From: Fragilaria crotonensis
Lineage: Eukaryota > Bacillariophyta > Fragilariophyceae > Fragilariales > Fragilariaceae
Direction of reading: 5' to 3'
DNA length: 64,000 nt
Assembly (NCBI GenBank): GCA_022925895.1
Contig: JAKSYS010000095.1
Coordinates: 1-64,000 of the forward strand
This document shows positions 22,158 through 32,583 of the stretch, one piece after another. Position 1 is the first letter of the stretch, and every line of letters begins with the position of its first letter. The notes beneath the pieces are model-generated. The model ran no database searches and had not been told where the DNA came from. It saw only the letters and a program-made list of their open reading frames with translations. Made by a program: the position numbers and the translations under genes.

Positions 22158-22519
22158 AAACTGACTTAGCTAGCGTCCGATTGCCGTGGAGCTTCAGCGT
22201 GTTTCCACTCATGATGAGCAATGCAATGATGTGCCGTTTATGCAAGAAGCTCCACGACAAATCAAGGATTAGTTGAGGTGTGGACTGTCATGGTCAATTG
22301 ATTGAAAAGCAAGTGATGCAACGAGTCAATCTATTTCCAATCTGCGCGCGCTTAAAAAAAAACTAGTACGTAGAGTTCTACGTCGCGAATCTTCATCGTG
22401 AACCCAGCCATCAAACTCGTACTTGTGGTGGATTTAACATTATGATATTAATACTTCATACTCATACTTGTAGTAGATTCTACATACAGCCCCGGCCCTA
22501 GGCGTCAGAGAGCAGTATG

Positions 22520-23015
22520 TTGACGCTCCCCAGGCCATTTCTCATGTGGCCTGAATCCTCATGCATGCAAGTGCGATCCACGTCGGCAGAGGTACTTGTA
22601 CTCGTAATCTGAAACGATGCTGGCACAACTCCGTGTCCCCAGAGCCTTTCTTATATTATTTGATTGAACTGTAATTCTTGCATGTGGTATGTCCCAGGTC
22701 GTGTTGTACTAGTCGTACTCCACTGAGAAGAGATGATCTGTGGAAGACGCTGGGCTAAACTTGATTTCCGCAGGCCATTTCTTATATGGCCTGAATCGTA
22801 ATTGTACCGTATGCCAACAACCGGGGCAGACAGAATTTGGAAGATGCTGTAAAAAGCCTATTTCCAAAGGCCTTACGTTCAATTTTGTATAATCCATATG
22901 GGAGAGGAATTGAGTAGGTCTACTCAGGACTACGGAGTACTCCAGTACTATGTAGCTGGGTTGCTGCTGTGAAAACTGTCACAGGCAAATGGCCTGAATC
23001 TTAAATCGTGCATGT
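22520..23015 (+). repeat. Diverged hairpin repeats AGGCCAT...TGGCCTGAATC
   Basis: Units with AGGCCATTTCTCATGTGGCCT occur at about 22534 and, as ...TTCTTATATGGCCT, at about 22771. Degenerate relatives lie at about 22638 (AGAGCCTTTCTTATATTATTTG) and 22985 (CAAATGGCCTGAATC). Each full unit can form a stem of 6-7 bp and is followed by TGAATC and a TGCATG-like word. They lie upstream of the small secreted-peptide gene. Origin unknown. Confidence 0.45.
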
Positions 23016-23121
23016 GTGTGACATGTGTGCATGTGCAATTTCGTAATCCGACAGTAGGAGCATTACCCAAAGATATCTAAAGCTCACAAATAAACAAGGC
23101 GACCCCAAGAGATTACGCATC

Positions 23122-23337
23122 ATGTTGTTTCGTACGTTCCTCCTTTTCACCCTTGTGGCTTTGACATTCGCCCAAAGCACGGTAAAGAAACCGACCAGGA
23201 AGCCCACTATCCACGATCACAATCACGACGATGACGATCACGATCACGATCACCCAACTAGGAAACCAACGAGGAAACCAACGAGGAAACCAACGAGGAA
23301 GCCCACCAGAAGACCAACCAGGCGCCGTACTGTGTAG
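23122..23337 (+). CDS. Small secreted His/Asp and Thr-Arg-Lys-Pro repeat peptide
   Basis: A 71-residue frame. A clean signal peptide (MLFRTFLLFTLVALTFAQS) is followed by a short KKPTRKP stretch. Next comes a His/Asp block (HDHNHDDDDHDHDH) suited to metal binding, then at least five tandem PTRK/PTRR units and a stop. The mature peptide of about 52 residues would be zwitterionic, with acidic/His and strongly basic halves. The composition resembles polycationic secreted peptides linked to silica or cell-wall assembly in diatoms, but it lacks enough Lys pairs and Ser to be called a silaffin. The 12-bp coding repeat invites length variation. The ATG at 23122 is chosen because it gives the signal peptide. 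Function is inferred, not shown. Confidence 0.65.
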   Translation: MLFRTFLLFTLVALTFAQSTVKKPTRKPTIHDHNHDDDDHDHDHPTRKPTRKPTRKPTRKPTRRPTRRRTV

Positions 23338-23791
23338 AGCAGCATCGAGGATGATTCATGTTCTGGACGCTTACCAGTTTGTGTAGGGCTTCGCCACGTT
23401 GAGGATGGATACAAGCAATCGTGATCCACCGAACACGAGGTAACTGCATTACTAGGCATCACTTTATTGTTTAATTCTACAATGCCCATCTCCTTGTACA
23501 GGCTTAGACCCTTAAGGATGAGACCTAATGAAATTCATGCTCCATTTATGCGCACTTGTTGCTCTGAATAGGTACCCTAAAAGGGCCTGTCCATTCGTTT
23601 TCTTGGTACAGTATATCGAAGTTTCCAAGGGCGCATAACCAATTAAATTAGGGTTCGATTTTTACTTCGACTAAGTTGTGTCCATTCGTAAAACGGAAAT
23701 CCATGTTCCGAACTTCCAAGTTTGACCAAACTGGTGACGAACATCCTATTTCTCGGACAACACGTGAGGCATAGCTTTTACAATTTTCAAG

Positions 23792-25158
23792 ATGACAATA
23801 AAGTCAAGGGTGTCCAGCTGTCAATCCTCATCTGTCCTGAACATAGTTGCCCATGCGGTAGCTATCATAGTTCAAGGGCGCCGACATTGTAGAAGGCAAC
23901 GGCCAACGACAACTGTAGGATCTAGGCCAGGACGTTTTTTCGTACACGCCAACGAAGGTCAGTGAGGGACATTTACAATCAACTTGGGGATGTCTATTTC
24001 CGGAGGCCATATTGAATGAAGTATGAGACTTTCCAGAATCTTGCCTCAATGCTCCGCCAGCAGAATATTGCTGCATCTGGAAAGAAAGAACACTCAAGGA
24101 ACTATCGTCAGAATGGACAAATATCGACGGATGTCCGACTTGCGTGTGCCTTGCGTTGGTTTGCAGGAGGATCTCTATACGACATAATGACTACTTATGG
24201 AATCGGTCATACAGATGCCATTGACAGTTGTTGGTATGTTGTTGACGCTATCAACAGTCATCCATACCCTGAAGAACACGACAAGCAACAATCCATAGCT
24301 GAAGGTTTCCGGCAAGTTTCTGGTGCCATTTTTGCATGCTGTGCAGGTGCAATTGATGGAATCCTAATATGGATTCATAAACCGTCTGAGAGAGATAGTG
24401 CAAAATCCGGCTGCAGCTCAGGAAAATTCATGTGTACCCGAAAGAAGAAGTTTGGTTTGAATTGTCAAGCAGTGAGCGATGTTCGCGGCAGGATACTGGA
24501 CATATCCATCATGTATCCCAGATCAACTTCCGACTGTCTGGCATTCGAAGGCATGAATCTGTTTCAGAAGCTGGAGAGCGGCATGTTAGCCCAGGGTTGT
24601 GCCTATTTGGCGACAATGCTTACTACGTAAACACATCGCTCCTACATGGCGACTCAGTATGCCGCTGTTTCAGGTGGCTCAAAAGATGCATATAATTTTT
24701 ACCATTCGCAGTTGCGAATCCGAATTGAATGCACTTTTGGTATATTAACGCATCGATGGTCCATATTGAGAAGTGGGATACCCATGAATGTGAGTATTCG
24801 AAAGACTGTTGTACTAGTTCTTTGTCTTGCAAAGTTACACAACTACTGCTGTATTGATGCGGACGACACTGTTGTTTTGTCGAGTAGTACAGCCTCAGAT
24901 GAGTGGCAACATGAGATCCATGGAGCAGTTCCAATGGTACCCACAGACCATTCCGATTCCAACGGTGGGATTACTCCTCGCCAGTTGCTTGACGGTGAGA
25001 ATCATTTCGATGACATTGGAATCAGTGGTCGCTATAACCGACAACAACAGTACAACTACATAAGCCAGACTGATGGGACACCACTGCCACGGGATAGGCT
25101 ACATGATTTTGTTGCTTCTACCAGTCTTACACGACCATCACTATTTACTCGTCGTTGA
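23792..25158 (+). CDS. PIF/Harbinger DDE transposase (broken)
   Basis: DDE_Tnp_4-type nuclease. The N-terminal helical region reads RDIYNQLGDVYFRRPY then MKYETFQNLASMLRQQN. The catalytic triad sits in GAIDGILIWI (D1, about 24355), LFGDNAYYVNTS (D2, about 24605) and RIECTFGILTHRW (E, about 24727), with the family-typical LAKLHNYCCIDAD after it. The frame changes near 23960 and again near 24605-24640, and a TGA separates RRPY from MKYETF at about 24013. The C-terminus is Asp/Ser-rich. It belongs to the element spanning 23583-27230. Confidence 0.85.
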
Positions 25159-25277
25159 AATAAGTAGGAGTTAAGAATAAATACAAGGGCAAAGTCAACA
25201 AGTATCATTTAAAGCATTGTCGCTAAAGATTTTCAAGTTCGAGGCTCCGAATTTCAGCTTCGATTTGGCAACATTCA

Positions 25278-26906
25278 CTAACATAAAATGCCGACAGCCT
25301 TGGAGTTTTGGTCGTTGCTGGGATCTAACTCGTCTGCATATAACCTTGCTGCATCAGTCAACTCAGCCTTTTGACGGAAAAGGCTTTCGCGATGTTGCTC
25401 TCTCAAGGTAATTGATTGCGTTTGTTCATTCATTCGTTGCTCGTGATTTCGATCATTTAACAATTGTTGCTGACAATCAGCAAGTTCTCTAATTGACTGG
25501 ACCAGAGGAAGCAATGTTGATTCTTCATTGTCGTCGTCTTGTTGGCGACGTTTGCGTTTGCGGCTGCTGCCACGACTACTTGTGCTGCCACCGGCACAAG
25601 ATGCATCGGATGCACCAGTACCATCGCTCACCAGACGCTGCAGGGATGATTGAAGCAGTTGGTGGCGGTCTGCTAGTACCTCCCAAAAGTACAAAAGATA
25701 GGAAGGTCAACCGTTAAGGAAGGCGGCTCGAGTGTGCGAAGCACGAGCTGGCCTTCCAACAAGTGACCCATGAGGATATCTTGGTCGGCCTCGCCTCCGG
25801 CCTTGATCTTGTTCCTCATTACCAGCTTCGTCATCCGAACAGACGAGGATGCACAGGACAAGAATTCCGCTGCATCATGACTTTCATCATAGTCTTCTTG
25901 ATCAATTCCACCCTTGCCCTGTCCACTCTGCTCCCACCTACTGATGATACGAAGTAAATCAGATTGCATCGGAGCAAAAATGTCTTGAATCTTCTGTGGA
26001 GTTGCTGGCAAGAGTGCAGCTACTTGTTCGTACGAACAAATAGTTGCACTCACGTAGTCAACGTGACAATCCGACGCCGGTGCAATCGGATTGAATTCCG
26101 GACTATTCCATAGGTCAGAAATTACTTCGAATACAGTTTTAGGTCTGTCGTGTTCAGAACAAAAACGGAATCAACAATTGTAGAAACGAGTTGTTAGCAA
26201 ACATAAGATGCAGCACCAGCCAGCGGGAAGCATTCGTCATGGTGCTTACCTACGTTCACTATGGCGTGCATCTAATGTTTGTCGAGTTTGGACGTCAGCT
26301 CTTGTGCGGAAAAGAGCCTTCACTTGATCCTGTGTGAGACACATAATAACACAAAGATAAGGAACACTTCCACGCCATCGCCCGCCAACGTTGCTGGCAT
26401 TTGCCGCCACCAACTCACAGGTCTCTTCTTGTTGCTGCTGGGCCCTAATCAAGATGCCGCCGCACAGCCTTGCTACTTCCATAGTAAGAAAGTCAACGTC
26501 CACATCGTCATGAACTGGGTTTTGTTGGAGCCACTCTATCGTTTGCTGTCGAGTCCAATGACTTGGGCGAGGGATTGGGGATATGTTGAACAGCTTTGCT
26601 CGTCTTGCAATTTCCTTACCATAATCCGTGTTTTTGGGACGCAATGATGTTTTGGGAAGTGGTGACCATGGTTTGGTTTCAAAACTGAAAAGAGGAACAT
26701 TATTGCATTGCAAGCCAATACACATTAGCTAGATACAGTACCTTCTTCTCATTGCCAGATTCTTCATACTCTTTCTGGCACGGACATAACTCCTCATCTT
26801 CAGTAGAGGCAGCAGGCAGTCTAGCAGCAAGCAGCAGCGGTGAATCAGCATTTTCCTCAGCCACAGGTGCAGCACTTTCATCAAGTGAGCCTTCGATGCT
26901 GCTCAT
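25278..26906 (-). CDS. Accessory (non-transposase) gene of the Harbinger element
   Basis: A multi-exon minus-strand gene convergent with the transposase. Exon 1 (from the ATG at 26904-26906) is acidic and Ala/Ser-rich. A 57-bp GT-AG intron (26685-26741) and a 105-bp intron (26145-26249, donor GTAAGC, acceptor GACAG) can be placed. The second rejoins ARHSER-RPKTVFEVISDLWN in frame. Middle exons carry WTRQQTIEWLQQNP and FNPIAPASDCHVDYVSA. The C-terminus is Lys/Arg/Gln-rich (SSRKRKRRQQDDD) and helical. Harbingers carry a second, Myb/SANT-type DNA-binding protein, and this may be a divergent equivalent, but no SANT signature is clear. Frame changes lie near 25690 and in exon 1. Confidence 0.6.
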
Positions 26907-27230
26907 CGTGTACACCAGCCACGAGGTGATGTTATGATTTGTCTGCTTCTTGCTTTCGGTTGTACTATGTGAGAATTGCCGAAATCAAAGATACTCCCAG
27001 GCAAAAAACACATGTTCCTCGTGCGAATGCAGTCAATCCAATGGTCAGCATAAATGGTTATGAAACTTGGACTTCTGAACTTGGCTAAAAAACTCGTTAA
27101 CTTGGATTTCCACGCTACCATAAAGACGAGTCCCACTAAACCAGCAAAAATCCAAGTTGATTCACGAATTAATGGGTGATGCGTGATGCACCCTTGGAAA
27201 CTTGGATTAAAAAACCAAATGGACAGGCCC

Positions 27231-28101
27231 TAACCTACCTTTAAAGATTTCCCTAAGCCCACCCCTGGAACAGCCAAACTCCGGGGAGTCGGAGCTTGAT
27301 TATGTCAAGAAGCCATCAAACTGCATCATTCTAACTTGTTTGAATGCTTGTTTCTTGCTTGGCGCGATCATTCGGAGGCAATGCATGTGGCTGAATAATT
27401 ATCTTGACACGCGATATACCGTGATGAAAATGAAAATTAGCTAATACTATCATATGTCATTGGATTTCTGCCCTCATAAGATTTAAGAACGACCAATGGC
27501 TATCAAATTGTATTCCCAAAAGACAATCCCAGCGCCGTCATGTTTCAGGAAACTTGCTTGCATCATTGAAGGCAATGTTGCCATCCTCAGGAGATTGATC
27601 TGGTGGCTGAAGTTCACGACACATGAGCAAGTTAACAACAACTCATGCCATAATCACTGGCTGATGTGGCATCAGGCAGCCTTGGTGAACAGATGCAAAG
27701 AAGCTGCTGTCATTGGTCCCAAACGGTTTCCTCATGTGGCTTTGTATGCGCCTTCTTGATCCAAGAACCGAACCTGGCCTGGCTGTGTGAAGTTCACAAG
27801 TTCAGAGGATGATGGTGGTACTGGAGCACACCATACTAGTACCATGTCATGACGTTACTATCTCAGCTAAATGAGTAGTAGTACTCCAGTACTTGTACGG
27901 AGTACGAGTACTCCAGACGACGAGATCCGGAATATTACAGTACAAGTACGCGACACGCGACGTCGTGCACGATGTACACATGCACAGAGCCTTTTTGAGA
28001 GCTTATCTGGATCGTATGCACTGAAATGGAACACCTCAAACCACATCAATTTCAGGCAATCACTAAAGACTGACGGGGTACTCGGTTGTTCAACAACTAT
28101 A
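27231..28101. other. Intergenic between Harbinger copy 2 and quinone oxidoreductase gene
   Basis: No supported gene. A short open frame at 27496-27759 has no recognisable features. A GTAC/ACTCCAG-rich cluster at about 27870-27955 sits 150-230 bp upstream of the oxidoreductase ATG. Confidence 0.4.
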
Positions 28102-29106
28102 ATGAAAGCTGTCGTCATTCATCAGCACGGAGATGCGTCTGCGTTGGTGGTTGAGACTGACTATCCTGCGCCGAGTAGTGAGTCCTTAACCGAAGGAGAA
28201 GTTCTCGTTCACAATCAATTTGCAGGCCTGAATTTCATCGATACCTACTATCGCTCTGGTCTCTACAAACAGGACCTCCCTTTTATTGGGGGTCAAGAAG
28301 GTGGCGGTGTTATTGTCAAAAGCACCGTGAAAGATTTTAAGGAGGGCGATATGGTAGTTTACATGGGATTTGGATCCTACGCTGAGTACACCAAAGTGCC
28401 AGCGTCCAAGGTCATCAAGCTACCGGAAGGAATGGATATGAAGATTGCTATTGCATGCATGGTACAAGGGTTGACGGCACACTATTTAGTCACAGATGGC
28501 ACTGCTGGTTTGATCAAGCCTGGAGAATGGTGTTTGATATTCTCTGTTGGTAGCGGCACAACTCAGTGGGCGGCTCAAATGGCCAAGTTGCAGGGGTACA
28601 AAGTAATTGGAACGACAAGCAAAACCAAGGTCGATGCGGTACCAAAGGAAGTGTGGACGAATTGATTGTTCTGGAGACAGCTGTTGGGAAGACCTATGCC
28701 GATTACGATTCTGTAAACATTGTGAAGAAGGTAATGGACATTACGAATGGTCAGGGTTGCAAGTGCATCATCGATGGTGTTGGCAAAAGCACGACCGACG
28801 TTGCCATAGGTTCACTAGCTCAGCGCGGAATTTGGATAACTTTGGAAACGCCTCTGGCCCTGTTCCACCATCAGCGTTTTGAATCTTGCACCGAAGTCAG
28901 CTTTCTGCACGCGTCCAAAACTTGGTGACTACATTTCTACAAGAGAAGAACTGGATGCTCGCGCGGCCGATGTATTTCGATGGGTTACTTCCGGAGAGTT
29001 GCAAGTTAGAGTGGACAAAGTCTTTAGTTTGGACGAGGTGTCCGACGGGCATGCCTATTTGGAATCCGGGCAGAGCAGGGGCAAGGTGTTATTTCAAATC
29101 TACTGA
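28102..29106 (+). CDS. NADPH:quinone oxidoreductase (zeta-crystallin-like, MDR family)
   Basis: A medium-chain reductase that reduces quinones with NADPH. From the ATG at 28102: MKAVVIHQHG, the GroES-like part with LNFIDTYYRSGLYK and FIGGQEGGGVI, then GSYAEYTKVPASKV. The Rossmann region is GEWCLIFSVGSGTTQWAAQM, where the usual AAGGVG loop reads SVGSGT. The C-terminal part includes KCIIDGVGKST, FGNASGPVPPSAF, LNLAPKSAFCTRPKL and SGELQVRVDKVFSLDEVSDG. Length (about 335) fits the family. The frame changes at about 28640, 28835 and 28872, the last two at short T runs. I treat it as a functional gene with consensus indels. The upstream frame is open to 27871, but that part is encoded by GTAC repeats and is unlikely to be coding. 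Confidence 0.88.
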
Positions 29107-30721
29107 GAGTAGATATCTCAGCACATACGATAGAAACCAATGTATTGGCGGTGCAGGAGTACTGCACATTGTGCATTTGGACTCCGTCGATATGTATCAT
29201 ATTCACAGGAGTACGAATGAGGACACGTTAGAATGATTCAGTTCTCTATAGGTAGTAGAGGCGTCGAAATGATAAGAACAGGGGAAGCTACAAGGCCTGT
29301 ACTGCAAGTAGTATGCATAGAATTTTCATTGTAATGGCAACAGTAGTATTTGCTTACATTACAACCTGGTACTACAGTACTCTGTACCACTCTGGTTTTC
29401 CAGTACCCAATTCCGATTAAATGTCATTCATGTGACGTTTTCGTGACATCATAGGAATCCTGAAAAAAAACTCATCCGTTTTTGATTTCATCGTCCGGCA
29501 AATAATCTGGCACGCTCGGACCGGCCGGCTACATTGCCGTTGTGTGCTCGTTTGAGCCGCGCTGAATTTTGAATTTGATTTGTACGGGAGCTCCGGTATA
29601 ATCCTACACAGTTACGTAGAAACACGTAGAAACGGAGGTCATGGTATGTCATACACTCGAACGCATCCGATGTACACAAAAATACCAATATTGTATTTGT
29701 GACAATGGACCCTCAACTGTGGGTCCATTTCTCTTGTAGTTGACCCTTTTTCTTACTTCCAGTCTGTGTCTTCTTTAAATGTAGCAATTGTAGTCAGTCA
29801 GTTGTAATGACAATGGGAGTGAACCTGTTTTGATTGATTTTCAAAGCATTTTTTGATGGGTCTCATTTGACAACAGCAACACCGGCTTACGAGCACTGGT
29901 ATCGACGTACCGTAGAACCAGGTAGTAGCATTGTTAGTCGTACAGTAGTAGTTGCATTCGTATCGACGTACTGTAGTAGCATGATTTCATATCTACCGAT
30001 AGTAGAGTACCAGGTACCTGGTACTCCAGTACTGGACTCCGAGTACACTGTATATGTCAACTGTGCTACTGGAGTACAGTCGACGACCCACTCCTGTAGA
30101 AATGCAGTATCAAAAGATCGTAGTTTTGTCTTCGTTGTATTTGATGAATCGATTTGTACCGCTGCTGGTAGGAGTATACACGAGGTGGTGTTATATTAAA
30201 TGTACAGGAGCACAAGTACTGAAATCGTGTGAGATATATATGTATAGATATGGATATAATTGTAAATAATGCAAGTGTGCGTTCAAATTTCGGCTGTGAC
30301 AGGGAGGGCCGGCGGCAGATTTGCGTTGAAAGAATATCTTCAGGAATAATTCTGAAATTCCCTTCTTAAATGGCTTCCACGTGGAGCTAAATTTTCTACA
30401 CCGATTCTAAGTAGCGTGTCGTATGCCGACGTCATTTGAATGACATTTAATCGGATTTAGTACGATGCTCTGGCCGTCTGTCCATGTGCGATCATTGGAC
30501 ATTCCGGACTTCCGGACTGATCGGCGACAAGTGCCGACTACCTGTATGATAACCTACTTGAACCCTGTGTAGCTCCTACTGGTAGTCGTATGATACAAAC
30601 ATCGCGTATCATTCCTCCAACCATAAAAACTCCACCCCCTCGTGTTATTTGAACGCACTACAATCAAAAATCGAGAACTGGTCAAACCGTCGACACCTTG
30701 CAGCCATTAGTCTTCAACAAC
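29107..30721. other. Long intergenic region with hairpin and GTAC-rich clusters
   Basis: No gene is recognised. It contains a perfect 9-bp stem hairpin (29704-29712 with 29721-29729, 8-nt loop) and GTAC/ACTCCAG clusters at about 29340-29410 and 29880-30080. The last 120 bp form the RanGAP promoter, with CATAAAAA at about 30623 as a weak TATA-like candidate. Confidence 0.45.
29704..29729. terminator. Stem-loop AATGGACCC / GGGTCCATT
   Basis: A perfect 9-bp inverted repeat with an 8-nt loop, about 600 bp downstream of the oxidoreductase stop. Type is uncertain: it could be a 3'-end structure, a small MITE remnant or chance. Confidence 0.25.
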
Positions 30722-32155
30722 ATGCCTGCTATCGTGCTGAATAACCCTGGCGATCGAAACAAGGATCGCATGACCAAGGAAGCGACTGAAAAGGTTGTGG
30801 AGCGATGGTCGCAAGAGTTGAAAATGCAAAACGATGGATCGTCAGTGGTGGAAACGCTAGACCTTCAGTGCCTCGTCTATGAACCGGAAGGAGCACAAGT
30901 CATTTGTGATTTTCTTCGGGATAAGGTTTCCCATGTAAGGGTCGCGTTGCTCAATGATATTATCGCGACCCTGGAAACGACGGATGGCTTGGATGTCCTC
31001 ACGCAGTTTAACAATTTACTCAAGGACTCGCCATTGGAGGAAGTCAATTTGGATGACAATGCCCTAGGAACTCGCGGAGTCACGCAATGCGCTGATATTT
31101 TATCAAGACCTACCTTGACTAAGATATCCCTTCAAAATGTTGGTCTTCCCGCGGAAAGCATGGTAGACTTGAAGCTTGCGTTGACGAACGAAATCGCCGA
31201 CAACACGAGTGTCTGCGACAATCTACAGGAAGCTTGGTTTTACAACAATATGAGTGGTGAGGGCGGTGCCAAGGAACAGGCAGAGATTATTGCCCGTTGT
31301 AGAGCTCTCAAGTTTTGGAAGTACGTCGGATGTCGTGCGGGCGAAAAGGGAACGCAATATCTCGCCGATGGACTATTGCGCATGACAGACAATTGGAATG
31401 GACTCGAGCAGCTTTTGCTGGAAGCCAGTCTCGGTTCGAGCGAAGATGATCCACTAGGGGATTTTTGTCGCGCACTTAGGAAGCTTCCGCACTTGACACA
31501 TATCATGCTTTATGATTGCAGTCTGGAACACAGTGGCACAAAACTGGTAGTTCGGTCTCTCCGTCATGTCAAGAATCAACTTGTGTCGTTGTGTCTTTCT
31601 CAAAACGAAATAACTGCCCTCACCATGAAGACTTTGGTTCCGTTCGTTGTTCAGAATTGCAATACTTTGAAGGTCCTCAATTTAGAAAACAATGAGTTGA
31701 CTTCTGTTGGTCTGGAACGCTTGCTTGACGGAATTCAGAATGCTCAAAAGGAAGTTGTGCTGGAAGAATTGCTTCTGACTGACAATCGTATTGGATCTCG
31801 AGGTGCATTGGCTTTATTGGCTGCCAGACATGCCATGCCTCATCTACAAAGCCTCACCTTGGACGACAATGGCATCCCTGACGACATCGTCGAACAGCTA
31901 CAGGAATTGTACGGAAGCGTGCTGGCTCCATTTTCGGATGATTACGAGTTCGATTATGACTTAGATGAGGACATTGAAGACGACGAAGACGATGATGATG
32001 ATGATGATGATGAAGAGGAAGAAGACGACGAGGAGGGAGAGATTGACAAAGATGCGGTCAGGACCGTTGTGGAGATTAGTGCCGAGACTGACCTCGACGA
32101 TTTGGTCCAAGGTATGGGCAAGGTCAAGCTTACACCAGAAGATGTGAGCCTCTAG
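30722..32155 (+). CDS. Ran GTPase-activating protein (RanGAP, leucine-rich repeat)
   Basis: RanGAP drives GTP hydrolysis on Ran at the cytoplasmic face of the pore, setting nuclear transport direction. The 477-residue frame is intact from the ATG at 30722. The body is a series of ribonuclease-inhibitor-type LRRs: LEEVNLDDNALGTRGV, LVSLCLSQNEITALTMK, LKVLNLENNELTSVGLE, LEELLLTDNRIGSRGALAL, LQSLTLDDNGIPDD. The C-terminus has the hallmark acidic tract (about 28 Asp/Glu residues, 31960-32042), followed by a short conserved-looking end (DLDDLVQGMGKVKL). No plant WPP domain is seen. Other LRR proteins are possible, but LRRs plus an acidic tail fit RanGAP well. It is convergent with the sugar-kinase gene. 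Confidence 0.85.
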   Translation: MPAIVLNNPGDRNKDRMTKEATEKVVERWSQELKMQNDGSSVVETLDLQCLVYEPEGAQVICDFLRDKVSHVRVALLNDIIATLETTDGLDVLTQFNNLLKDSPLEEVNLDDNALGTRGVTQCADILSRPTLTKISLQNVGLPAESMVDLKLALTNEIADNTSVCDNLQEAWFYNNMSGEGGAKEQAEIIARCRALKFWKYVGCRAGEKGTQYLADGLLRMTDNWNGLEQLLLEASLGSSEDDPLGDFCRALRKLPHLTHIMLYDCSLEHSGTKLVVRSLRHVKNQLVSLCLSQNEITALTMKTLVPFVVQNCNTLKVLNLENNELTSVGLERLLDGIQNAQKEVVLEELLLTDNRIGSRGALALLAARHAMPHLQSLTLDDNGIPDDIVEQLQELYGSVLAPFSDDYEFDYDLDEDIEDDEDDDDDDDDEEEEDDEEGEIDKDAVRTVVEISAETDLDDLVQGMGKVKLTPEDVSL

Positions 32156-32583
32156 TGGAAGTGGGTCAGTGTGAAGCGTTGTAGGTGTATTGACTCGGAT
32201 GGAGGAGTACTTTGACATTTCATCCTTTCGTCGAGCCCAATTCGCAAACAAAGTAGTCTGCCCCTTGTCTCACATTCCGCCTCACGCCATCACTAACGCT
32301 ACAGAGTCCTCGTACAAACAGGCCATGCACTTTCTTCATGCTGTTGCCATCTCACGATCGCTCGATACACAATTCAGAATATAGTCTCATCGAGTAGTTT
32401 ATCCTATTAGCGAAAACTCCGTTGAAAAACATAGCATTGGCCATCGAGGTCTTTGACAAAGAACGTCAATGAAGGATCGCAGGTACTGTAGTCGAATCAT
32501 GACAAAAAATTATCTTCTGCCGCGTGAAAGTCGTGATCGAGACAGCAGCTTTCTATGTGTAATCCTAACCACACTTGGTGCCG
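32156..32583. other. Intergenic between convergent RanGAP and ROK kinase genes
   Basis: A 3'-3' spacer of 428 bp. No feature is recognised. Confidence 0.4.

Larger units (their letters stand above)
18680..22160 (-). repeat. Decayed tandem modules (ATCAAGTAA...TATCTAG...CCCCTT...TTAGGG)
   Basis: Three diverged copies of a roughly 65-bp signature are seen at 19753-19817, 21323-21383 and 21729-21791. Each has ATCAAGTAA, then about 33 bp later TATCTAG, then an AAACCCCTTTTCCTTAGGG-like hairpin. Next to copies 2 and 3 lie diverged units of a 32-bp repeat containing ACCACCGGTGGT palindromes and CCTAAATAAAAA (about 21225-21330 and 21595-21740). A related GTGTGTTAAGGGGTTATAA motif, seen as its complement, occurs at about 18690 and 19695. 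The zone looks like a multicopy unit that has decayed. No known element was recognised. Confidence 0.5.
23583..27230 (+). mobile_element. PIF/Harbinger DNA transposon, decayed (copy 2)
   Basis: Termini are inverted repeats. The left end begins GGGCCTGTCCATTCGTTTT and the right end is the complement of GGGCCTGTCCATTTGGTTTT. The match resumes inward with AAGTTTCCAAGGG(C/T)GCAT, giving arms of about 55 bp. TAA follows the right end, and the left end is preceded by TAAAA, so the target duplication (TWA in this superfamily) is imperfect or shifted. Inside are a DDE transposase on plus and a multi-exon accessory gene on minus, in convergent order. The transposase has a stop and several frame changes, so the copy is probably inactive unless these are consensus errors. 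Confidence 0.85.

Noticed and set aside
23250-23489. Antisense frame of repeats GFLVGFLVG opposite the secreted-peptide gene
   Set aside because: It is the complement of the PTRK codon repeat; no start context or downstream domain.
27871-28101. 77-residue N-terminal extension of the quinone oxidoreductase
   Set aside because: Encoded by GTAC/ACTCCAG spacer repeats; the family start MKAVVIH is at 28102.
31961-32251. Hydrophobic Ile/Val-rich minus-strand frame opposite the RanGAP acidic tail
   Set aside because: Complement of GAT/GAA codons; an artefact of the acidic tract.
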